Origin: Planctomycetaceae bacterium
Lineage (GTDB): Bacteria > Planctomycetota > Planctomycetia > Pirellulales > Pirellulaceae
Length of the DNA: 41,050 nucleotides
Assembly (NCBI GenBank): GCA_002862205.1
Contig: PKCN01000121.1
Span: forward strand, 1 to 41,050
Direction of reading: 5' to 3'
Shown: positions 24,767 to 32,060 of the stretch, piece by piece
How positions within the stretch are numbered: position 1 is the first letter of the stretch
Layout: the number at the start of each line of letters is the position of its first letter
Program-made: the position numbers and the translations under genes
The notes under the pieces: model-generated
What the model was told of the DNA's origin: nothing
Databases searched by the model: none
What the model saw: the letters and a program-made list of their open reading frames with translations, nothing else

Positions 24767-27700
24767 TTAGTTGACAGGGACCGGAGTCCGGTAGATGACA
24801 CCCTCAGTGCCGGGCACCAGCAACATGCCATCCTTGACGATTGGTGACGATGAAATCGGCTGTCCCAAATCAATGGTCCCAGTGGTGGTTCCCGCTGCCG
24901 GATCAAAGATCACGATCCAACCAGGCTTTCCGGCAATGACAACTTTTCCATCACTCATGACCGGCTTCCCAACGGGCAAGCCGCCCGGAAGCGGGATCTG
25001 AAACAGACTTTTTCCTTCAGCATCAATTCCTCGCAACACGGAATCATCCGTCTGATAGAGACCGATATCACCGACGGCAACAGGCCCCCAAACAACTCGC
25101 CCATCCAGTAGAGTTTTGAATTTGGGCTTCAAACTCACGATATCAAAGCCAACCACGAAATCAGAAGCCGGACCAGCCGTGGCAGCAACAACCGTACTGT
25201 CAACTCCTGCGATTTGGTCCAGCAAGTCAAACTCAAGATCCGCGGAAGCAAGTTCGCGAATCCGATCGCCGACACGCAACCGATACATCTTTCTTCTGCT
25301 GTCGGCCAAGACAACTTGGTCAGGATCGCTTGGCAGTCTGATGCTGTTGGTCCAATTGACCGTTTTGTTCGGATCACTCGCGGGTTGAAACGGTGTACCG
25401 ATCGCCTTTCCAGTACGCCAATCGACAAGTACGGCCCGGCCATTGTCCAGTGGCAGGAACAACCCTCCTCCGGCAACCAACCCACCGTCTCTGGGCTTCC
25501 CCGATGAGAAATAGATGGTCAATTGCCGAAGCATCCCAAGCTCTCTCTCCGGCTCGTAAACAATGATTGACTGACCATCCACCTGGTTCAGCATCAGACT
25601 TCGATTCTCATCGATGGCGATGGGGTTTTCGAATCGGATTGCAACTGATTTCTTTCCTGGATTCTCGATCGGACCATCCGTTGCTCCCACCTGCTCAGAT
25701 TCACTGTCAATATTGAATAACGCAGCCTGTGTCGTGATGCTGTGTAAGTCATCGCTGCCCGGCGGAACAGTCAGCAAAGCAACTGGCACGCCGACATCAG
25801 TTCGCCAAATTTCCTCGCCCGTTTTTGGATTTGCTGCAGTCACGCGAATGGCTGAGGTACCGCGGAGGACCCTTGCGTATACGAGTGCATCATCAGTCGA
25901 ATAGGGTTCTCCAATGAATGTGTCGAACTCATGTTTGAGCCAATCACGAATCACACGACCAGTATTGATCTGTAGTTCATAACGGCCAATTCGGGTGCCG
26001 GTTATCCACATTTGACTTCGCCCAACAGCCATCTGTGTTGGTGTTGGTTGATCGTAAAATGGTGGCAACTTGGCTGCCTCGGTTACCTGATCTCGCTCAG
26101 CCGTCGGTTCAATGTCATACACAACGACTTCACCGAGGTCCGTCAATACGATCAGTCTTCGCCCCTGAACGATTGGTGGCACTCGAACATTTCCGGCTAG
26201 CCGGAAGCTTTGAGTCTGCTTCAACTGCCCCCCGGTTTCGTCAGTACGAATAACCCTCAGATTTGCATAGTCACTACCAGCGTTGACAATCACAAAGACA
26301 TGCCCGAGCAAGGGCACAGGCGGGACGCTGACGGTTCCCGGTTCGTGACCTACATAGAAACTCTCCAAGCAAGCCCCATCGCGTGTATTGAGCAGATACA
26401 GGTTACTGTGATCCCCGACAACGTAAGCCCGCTTGGCTCGGTCATCGACTCCGGGCGCAACATCAAGATTCTGAGGAATTTGCTGCACCCATTTTGCTTC
26501 CCCTGTTTCCACATCCAGACAGATCACCCGACCTGAATCTGTGGAAACATAAATCTCATCGCCGTCGCTGATTGGCGGCCCAAAAGGCTCACCTACTTTC
26601 GTTCGCCACAAAACACTGCCATCGTCCTCACTGCAACGCAAAACTTCCAGCGTTGAGGATTCGCTCAGCAAGACACCATCTTCCAATCGTAACGGCGGTA
26701 GTTCCTTTGAATAACCGACAAATTTCCGCCACCGCAGTTTTCCATTCTCACCATCAAATGCCAGAATTGATCCTCCAGCACGGAAGTAAAGAGTAACCCC
26801 TCGCAACTCAGGAGCGACCGTCCCCGCCAACGTTGTCAGCAAGACGGAATCGACTTCGCCTTCATCGGCCAATCCATCACTGACTTCTGGAATGTTGGCT
26901 GATGATTCAACAAGACCTTGCTGAATTTCGCTTGCCTCCAGAATCAGTTTCACTAGTCGTTCATTCTCACGCAAATCTGGAAAATCACGCAACAAAGCGG
27001 TTCGTATATCATAAGCCGCTTTCGTATCCTTCTCGCCGAGCGAATCAGTCATCGAAGCTTCGGCAGCATCAAGGCTGATGTTCCGGTTGATATCACGTTC
27101 GACTCGCGCTCGATCCTCTTCAACCGCAAGAATCTGTGCCTCCAACGTGGTCCTCATGGATGCGGGCATGTAGACAGCGTTCGCCATCAATTCACGCTGC
27201 TCATCGAGTTTTGCGAGCAATTCCTGCTTTCGCGGCGTATCCTTGGCTCGACCCGCAGCAGACGCAAGGTTTTTGGCGATATCGACCAACAACTGGGCAA
27301 GGTTACCTCGTTCTTCATTCATCCCCTCTTCTTCTGCGATGGACGGCAGTTCCAGCTTTGCCAAATCGACCGCCTGCTCGGGTTCCTGCTTGAACTCAGC
27401 AGCCTTGTATAACTGTGTCATCGTGACACGAGTACGCGACAACGATGAATGCTGATGCTCCTCACCAAACAGGTCGAGGAACGTCATATAAGCCTTCTGA
27501 GCAGCAGGGTAATTCTGGTTGTCATAGGCGTCATTGGCTCTGGCGATATAGGCATCTGCATCTTCACGCCCCAAAATCCACCAACCGGCCACCAATGTCA
27601 GCAACAGCAAAACAATGATCGCAATGTAACCGTAAATCTTGAAAGAATCCCAAACGGTCTTGGGTTCTTCCGGCCTTTTACGAGCCGGTGTTGGTCTCTC

Positions 27701-28117
27701 TTTTGGCGTGCCGTCCGGGACACCACCACCCAACGCCTCAACGCCTATGGGACCAACTTCAACAGGAGCAGCCTCAACCACGACAGGCTGAGCTTCAAAC
27801 GCTGGAGTCGCGAGGACTTCAACGGGTTCGGCCACTACTTCCTCCACCACAACCTCAGCTTCATCGATGCCAGCAGTCAGGTCGGAATCGTCAGTTGCCT
27901 CGGCCACCGGCTCCTCGTACTCGCCACTACGCAACTCGCCGATCAACTTGGTCGCCTGGAAATGCGTGAGCTGTCCGTTGTCGACCAACAACTTGGCGAC
28001 TGCTTCGGGTGTGATTCGAGTACCGCTTTGCTCCAACTGTTCGCGAAGGGCTTCGATGATCTCCTGGTCAAGCAATCCCAGTCGCTCCAAGCGGTCGATC
28101 AATTCGTTTGCAAGCAT
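24767..28117 (-). CDS. One-TM protein with periplasmic PQQ-type beta-propeller
   Basis: An 1116-aa protein. Residues 1-60 form a small cytoplasmic helical domain (LGLLDQEIIEALREQLEQ, then LTHFQATKLIGELRSGEY), similar in style to the leader region of planctomycete Ser/Thr kinases. An acidic, Pro/Val/Glu-rich linker runs to about 155. One TM helix follows at about 162-182 (YGYIAIIVLLLLTLVAGWWIL, 21 residues, quoted in part as IAIIVLLLLTLVAGW). Residues 190-410 are helical and TPR-like. From about 420 to the end are repeated PQQ-type propeller blades (ENGKLRWRKFVG, DDGSVLWRTKVGEPFGPP, ETGEAKWVQQIPQ, KTGEEIWRTDVG, PAAGTTTGTIDLGQPI). The repeat type is shared with BamB and quinoprotein dehydrogenases, but there is no dehydrogenase active site, so it is probably a scaffold. 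It lies between the second ExbD and the solute-binding-like gene. Confidence 0.88.
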   Translation of the reverse strand: MLANELIDRLERLGLLDQEIIEALREQLEQSGTRITPEAVAKLLVDNGQLTHFQATKLIGELRSGEYEEPVAEATDDSDLTAGIDEAEVVVEEVVAEPVEVLATPAFEAQPVVVEAAPVEVGPIGVEALGGGVPDGTPKERPTPARKRPEEPKTVWDSFKIYGYIAIIVLLLLTLVAGWWILGREDADAYIARANDAYDNQNYPAAQKAYMTFLDLFGEEHQHSSLSRTRVTMTQLYKAAEFKQEPEQAVDLAKLELPSIAEEEGMNEERGNLAQLLVDIAKNLASAAGRAKDTPRKQELLAKLDEQRELMANAVYMPASMRTTLEAQILAVEEDRARVERDINRNISLDAAEASMTDSLGEKDTKAAYDIRTALLRDFPDLRENERLVKLILEASEIQQGLVESSANIPEVSDGLADEGEVDSVLLTTLAGTVAPELRGVTLYFRAGGSILAFDGENGKLRWRKFVGYSKELPPLRLEDGVLLSESSTLEVLRCSEDDGSVLWRTKVGEPFGPPISDGDEIYVSTDSGRVICLDVETGEAKWVQQIPQNLDVAPGVDDRAKRAYVVGDHSNLYLLNTRDGACLESFYVGHEPGTVSVPPVPLLGHVFVIVNAGSDYANLRVIRTDETGGQLKQTQSFRLAGNVRVPPIVQGRRLIVLTDLGEVVVYDIEPTAERDQVTEAAKLPPFYDQPTPTQMAVGRSQMWITGTRIGRYELQINTGRVIRDWLKHEFDTFIGEPYSTDDALVYARVLRGTSAIRVTAANPKTGEEIWRTDVGVPVALLTVPPGSDDLHSITTQAALFNIDSESEQVGATDGPIENPGKKSVAIRFENPIAIDENRSLMLNQVDGQSIIVYEPERELGMLRQLTIYFSSGKPRDGGLVAGGGLFLPLDNGRAVLVDWRTGKAIGTPFQPASDPNKTVNWTNSIRLPSDPDQVVLADSRRKMYRLRVGDRIRELASADLEFDLLDQIAGVDSTVVAATAGPASDFVVGFDIVSLKPKFKTLLDGRVVWGPVAVGDIGLYQTDDSVLRGIDAEGKSLFQIPLPGGLPVGKPVMSDGKVVIAGKPGWIVIFDPAAGTTTGTIDLGQPISSSPIVKDGMLLVPGTEGVIYRTPVPVN

Positions 28118-28253
28118 GTCTTTGTCGATTTCTACAGTGAAAAGTTTTCAGTCAGTGGTGTATGCCCTGATTCCGTTATTACCCCAGCGTACTTCCGTTG
28201 GAATAACAAAACAGACTGGGTTCAGTGGTTTGTAAGGCTGTCTTGGTTGGTCA

Positions 28254-29021
28254 TCAATTGAATTCCTCGACTTGCGTGACTTCCAATTCCGCAAAGCCGG
28301 CGATCGTGCCGGCATCCATGGCATCGACCAGTGAATGCAGCTTCGCCATTTCATGCACTTTAACTACGAGCCGCATCCCATCTTTGCTCGCGCTTATTGC
28401 CTCTTTCAGTGCCGTGATCAAATTCTGTTTTCCCGGTGTCTCTCGTTCCCAGTCCTGAGCGATCACCAAAAAACCGCCGAATTCGTCGACTTCCACTTCG
28501 ACCGAATCCAACTCGTCGTCTTCTTCCTCAACCTGATTCACACTCGGCAGATCCGTCTGCTGCCGAGGCATTCGGATTGATTTCTGCAAACTGAAAGCAG
28601 CCGTAACCATGAAGAAGATCAACAGTAAGAAAGTGACATCCACCATCGGAGTCATGTCCATCTCTTCTTCAGGACGCTTTTTCCGAATCAGAACCTCATC
28701 AATCTCATCTTCATCATCATCCACAGGATTCGAAATCACTGCCGCCGGCGTTTCGTTTGCGGTTTGCCGCAAGGCAACATTTCCTGTCTCGCTCTTTAAC
28801 ACTACGGTTTCAGAAGGGATCAGTTCAGCCGCCACTATTTCAGGCTCTCCTTGAACCGTTGCGTTGCCTGCATTTGCATTGGGCTCGAACTCCCGTACCG
28901 TCGATTTCTCAGGGACAGCCACCACAGCATCACAACCTGGGCAACGCACGCTACGTCCCGCCAACCGATCATTGACGTGATGGCTGGCACCGCACTCCAA
29001 ACAACTGACTTCGATCGACAT
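28254..29021 (-). CDS. ExbD/TolR-family protein with N-terminal zinc ribbon
   Basis: A 255-aa protein. Residues 1-36 hold four cysteines as CLEC (7, 10) and CPGC (27, 30), like an MJ0042-type zinc ribbon, on the cytoplasmic side. An acidic linker of about 75 residues follows. The ExbD core begins near 117: RPEEEMDMTPMVDVTFLLLIFFMV (quoted in parts: RPEEEMDMTPMVDVTF and LLLIFFMV). It has the proton-relay Asp at 128 and a single TM at about 126-143. The periplasmic domain (VVKVHEMAKLHSLVDAMD and following) ends in a short beta segment. ExbD/TolR proteins couple the proton gradient to envelope work together with ExbB/TolQ. The ribbon is not part of normal ExbD. It is the second ExbD of the cluster, 176 nt after the first. 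Confidence 0.9.
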   Translation of the reverse strand: MSIEVSCLECGASHHVNDRLAGRSVRCPGCDAVVAVPEKSTVREFEPNANAGNATVQGEPEIVAAELIPSETVVLKSETGNVALRQTANETPAAVISNPVDDDEDEIDEVLIRKKRPEEEMDMTPMVDVTFLLLIFFMVTAAFSLQKSIRMPRQQTDLPSVNQVEEEDDELDSVEVEVDEFGGFLVIAQDWERETPGKQNLITALKEAISASKDGMRLVVKVHEMAKLHSLVDAMDAGTIAGFAELEVTQVEEFN

Positions 29022-29197
29022 GCAGATAAACCCGATTTCTGTTCCGTATCCAACGTTTCACAAACAAGCGTTCCCATTTCTACCCGGAGAGCAAAGGAAC
29101 CACTTCAAGCTGTCCCAACAAGGCTCCGGTGCGGAATCGACAGCACCCCCACAAGGGCTCTGCGATCACGCATGGACGCTGTACCCACTCTCATTTC

Positions 29198-29683
29198 TTA
29201 TTGCTCTTTAACAGCAACATAAGTCGCATCCACATCTTCAAATGCATCACCGATGATTTTCTGAACTCGTGTCACCTTCCCAACTTCGATATTTGCGTCT
29301 CCAAACAACATCACATATTGTTTGCTGACTCCCAGCGACCTTTCGAGCTCCTCAGTGATGTACTCAATGATTTCGGTTGCCTGCAGATCCTCATCGGTAC
29401 TGAAATTGGTACCATCCATTCGTGACAGAATGACCTCATCACCCCCTCCGGGGTTGATGAAGATAACGGCAGAGTTTTTCGCGGAAATCGCCAGCCCATT
29501 GTCAGCCTCGGGAATGGTTCCGATCTTGGTCGGATCCATCGTGGAACAAACAATGAAGAAGATCAACAACAGAAACGTGATGTCGATCATGGGCGTGATG
29601 TCCATCTCGTCATCTTCACGTTTCTTGCGAGGTAACGCAAAGTCGTCCTCGCCTTCATCTATCGGATTGGGGTTATCACTCAT
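29198..29683 (-). CDS. exbD: ExbD/TolR-family proton-channel subunit
   Basis: A 161-aa protein close to normal ExbD length. The short charged cytoplasmic N-terminus (LPRKKREDDE) leads into MDITPMIDITFLLLIFFIV, the single TM, with Asp34 as the conserved proton-carrying residue. The periplasmic domain of about 110 residues (SAVIFINPGGGDEVILSRMD, then KQYVMLFGDANIEVGKVTRV) has the ExbD/TolR fold pattern. It should form the dimeric rotor or plug inside the ExbB/TolQ pentamer. The ExbB gene ends 97 nt upstream. Sequence cannot distinguish ExbD from TolR, as no TonB or TolA is nearby. Confidence 0.93.
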   Translation of the reverse strand: MSDNPNPIDEGEDDFALPRKKREDDEMDITPMIDITFLLLIFFIVCSTMDPTKIGTIPEADNGLAISAKNSAVIFINPGGGDEVILSRMDGTNFSTDEDLQATEIIEYITEELERSLGVSKQYVMLFGDANIEVGKVTRVQKIIGDAFEDVDATYVAVKEQ

Positions 29684-29780
29684 CTTTCAGTCAAATTGAT
29701 ATCACAGGTTTCGCTATTGATCATTTACGTCTTCAACTCCGCTCACCAAGAAGTGTGTCATCACTTCACCGAATCAAGCT

Positions 29781-30491
29781 TCACTCGACACGCGACTGGG
29801 CCGTCATGGGTTCTCCCGTTGAAGCAGCTGTGCCACCGCGCGGAGATGAATACTTTGTCAATGCTTCGCGGTAGCCAGCCATAAAACGAACAAGACCAGC
29901 ACCAACCAGATCTTCCATTTTTGCAATCCGGATATTGACGTTCGCGACCAGAATCATGAGTGGAATCGCGATGGCCAAACCACAGGCCGTCGTGCGAAGC
30001 GCGATATTGATATCCGACGCCAAGGCCGATGGTTCAACTGACTCAGCTGTTGCGAGCGTTTCGAACGCCCCCATCATTCCGAAAACCGTTCCAAACAATC
30101 CGATCATGGGAGCACTTTTGATCACAGTACTGACCCAGCTGAGTCGATACTCAACGTCGCTCATCACATCTCGCTGAAAACGGTCCATCACAAAAGTCCT
30201 GGCCTTCTTGTAACCGATCTCACGATGCTCGACGGCCATCCCCACGATCTGGGCGACCGCGCGCTTATCACCCTCACAATATTCGGTGATACCCTCGAAG
30301 TCTCCTCCATTAAGCATCTGCTCAACGTCATCCATGAAGAAGTCTTGCTGCTCCTCGGATTTAAAACGCTTTTGATTCACGCGAGACCAGACAATGACAA
30401 TGCAATAGAGACCCCAGAGGGCGACCCCAGCCAGAGCACCGTAAGTTGCATTGGAAATAATTTCGAAAAGGGACATTTCAGCAAGTAGCAT
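29781..30491 (-). CDS. exbB: MotA/TolQ/ExbB-family proton channel protein
   Basis: A 236-aa protein with three predicted TM helices, at about 15-35 (TYGALAGVALWGLYCIVIVW), 126-147 and 167-189, and a large cytoplasmic loop between the first two. The family signature is GLFGTVFGMMGAFETLA in TM2 and ALRTTACGLAIAIPLMILV in TM3, where the Thr residues line the proton path. It forms the stator pentamer around ExbD and harvests proton-motive force at the inner membrane. The start at 30491 has AAGGAA upstream but at wide spacing; ATG 30476 is possible. It is preceded by a 564-nt gap, so a promoter may lie there. Two ExbD-type genes follow on the same strand. Confidence 0.94.
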   Translation of the reverse strand: MLLAEMSLFEIISNATYGALAGVALWGLYCIVIVWSRVNQKRFKSEEQQDFFMDDVEQMLNGGDFEGITEYCEGDKRAVAQIVGMAVEHREIGYKKARTFVMDRFQRDVMSDVEYRLSWVSTVIKSAPMIGLFGTVFGMMGAFETLATAESVEPSALASDINIALRTTACGLAIAIPLMILVANVNIRIAKMEDLVGAGLVRFMAGYREALTKYSSPRGGTAASTGEPMTAQSRVE

Positions 30492-31055
30492 CGGCGGTCA
30501 GTTCCTTAACTTCGTAGCCAGAAATATTGAATTTATTGTGATGAGTGGTCAGACCATTCACTGCGGCCTGAGTGCATTTTGAAAAGTACTGGCGTGATCA
30601 ACGCCCATCGATATCAGAGACAACCAGACTGGAAATCGGACTTGGCGATGCTGAAATGACAGGCATCCAAACAACTGTTTCCCGTGATTGGCTCCTAACA
30701 GCATATTCGAGTTGTGTTTTTCCTACTTGGTCCAACGGGCTTTTAATCGTAATTTTGAACAAACTCTGGCTGATTCCGGGAGGACTGGAAGGGGTGAACT
30801 GCGGATTTCCCCCCAACAGAGGTCTATCACTCAATTTTTCCCGCTAGCCTGCCTAACGATTAGCCAAGCCGCCTGAGCACACAACGATGACTTGCCATTT
30901 CATAGGGTCGCACTGCGGGTTGCGGGCTGCGGGTTGCGGGCTGCGGGTTGCGGGCTGCGGGTTGCGGGCTGCTGGTTGCGGGTTGCGGGCTCAAGACCTG
31001 GCGGCAACCACACACTTCACCTTGACCGGCAGGCAACATGCCATCCGTCACCATG
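30492..31055. other. 564-nt gap inside the Exb gene cluster
   Basis: No convincing gene lies here. A 78-codon minus-strand frame (30598-30834) has no family or start signal. The notable content is the heptanucleotide array at 30915-30991, just past the 3' end of the one-TM protein gene. The gap may hold a terminator for the first two genes and a promoter for exbB; I cannot point to exact boxes. Confidence 0.5.
30915..30991. repeat. Heptanucleotide array: 11 tandem GCGGGYT units
   Basis: GCGGGTT and GCGGGCT alternate, giving a 14-nt higher-order period, with one unit changed to GCTGGTT (30971-30977) and phase slipped after it. Total 77 nt. There are no spacers, so it is not a CRISPR. It is G-rich on the plus strand, with eleven short G runs, ten of them GGG, so G-quadruplex formation is possible. 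The transcript of the cluster would carry the C-rich complement. Confidence 0.95.
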
Positions 31056-31982
31056 CTAATTTTTTGGCTTCCGGTAACGCTGACTCGTCACCACGAATTT
31101 GTAGCCACGGCCATCTGCTTTGCTCTCAAAGACAGTTTTCGCAATTTGAGTGACGGAGGTGTAGCCTTTTGACTCCCAATATGCCTGTTCAATGTGGGCC
31201 AGCTGGTTTTCCAGTGGATCGGGAATGAACTTGAGCATTTGCCGATTCGGCAGTGGTATCCCGGCCTTACCCAACAACTGTCGGTCAAACTGCATCAAGG
31301 GGCTTGGGCTATTCCACATAAAATACAGCCGTTTCTCATCCTCGGTTTTCACGACTCGATACTTTTTTGGGCTTCCTGACAGATTATTTGCAATATCCAC
31401 TCCTTGAATTGAGCCACCGATTGCCCCGAGTTCGATCTTGTAAAAATCGAGTTGTCTTGCATACAAGCCGATATCCCGGGCTGTAAAATTCAGCTGCCAA
31501 CGCTCAAACCGGGGAATGATATCGTCGCCTTCCCCCTCAGGGCCGGGCGGTCGGCTATCCCCGGCCCCGGTTCCCGCTGTGGTTGCAGTTGAAGTTGTAT
31601 CTGTCGTGACGAGGGTCGCTGCGACCGAACTGACCGCTTCGGTCACAGCCTCGATCGTGTCCTGAAGCGTGGGTTCCATCAACTCCTCGACTTCCTCTGC
31701 CCCGGGTGGCTCAAAATCACGCTCAAAGCCCTCGGGATTCTGCGTACCGGCAGGATTCTCGATGATTGGCTCCATTGCCAAAGGCGGGAATGCCCATCGA
31801 GTTGTAATGAAAATGATGACAACCATCACCGTCAGCGTTCCAATGAACAGCATGAGTGCCATCAGGAAGGAAGTCACCAAATCAAAACGGCTTGTCCGCA
31901 GTTTTTCACGTTCTGCCGCCCGCTGCTCAACCCGATCTTGGGCTGCTGCATCGTTCGCATCTTCTTCAGTAACTGATGACAT
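31056..31982 (-). CDS. One-TM protein of unknown function in the Exb cluster
   Basis: A 308-aa protein with a charged cytoplasmic N-terminus (about 34 residues), one TM helix at about 35-60 (FLMALMLFIGTLTVMVVIIF), and a periplasmic part. The latter starts with an acidic, Pro-rich linker and a Thr-rich stretch (LVTTDTTSTATTAGTGAG). It ends in a folded domain of about 150 residues (WQLNFTARDIGLYARQLDFY, KKYRVVKTEDEKRLYFMW). The arrangement of short cytoplasmic tail, TM, flexible linker and small periplasmic domain parallels TonB/TolA, but there is no TonB C-terminal signature that I recognise. It lies 78 nt after the toroid protein gene. I suggest a structural or transducing partner of ExbB/ExbD; no named family. 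Confidence 0.8.
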   Translation of the reverse strand: MSSVTEEDANDAAAQDRVEQRAAEREKLRTSRFDLVTSFLMALMLFIGTLTVMVVIIFITTRWAFPPLAMEPIIENPAGTQNPEGFERDFEPPGAEEVEELMEPTLQDTIEAVTEAVSSVAATLVTTDTTSTATTAGTGAGDSRPPGPEGEGDDIIPRFERWQLNFTARDIGLYARQLDFYKIELGAIGGSIQGVDIANNLSGSPKKYRVVKTEDEKRLYFMWNSPSPLMQFDRQLLGKAGIPLPNRQMLKFIPDPLENQLAHIEQAYWESKGYTSVTQIAKTVFESKADGRGYKFVVTSQRYRKPKN

Positions 31983-32060
31983 CGTAAAAACCTACCCACT
32001 TATTTTTCGAATGAAAATTGTGTAACCAAGTCGAATCTGCTGCTACCTGCTGATTTTGGG

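Noticed and set aside
24767-28117. PQQ-dependent dehydrogenase
   Set aside because: Propeller blades are present but no dehydrogenase active-site or calcium-site motifs, and it is membrane-anchored with TPR-like helices.
27449-28261. 270-codon plus-strand frame
   Set aside because: Antisense to the propeller protein N-terminus and linker, whose minus-strand reading has a TM helix and clear domain order.
30915-30991. CRISPR array
   Set aside because: The units are contiguous 7-mers with no unique spacers and there are no cas genes.
30887-31153. Plus-strand frame with CGLRVAGCGLRAAGC-like repeats, and the matching minus-strand SPQPA frame
   Set aside because: The repeats come from the GCGGGYT array read as protein; there is no start signal or conserved domain.
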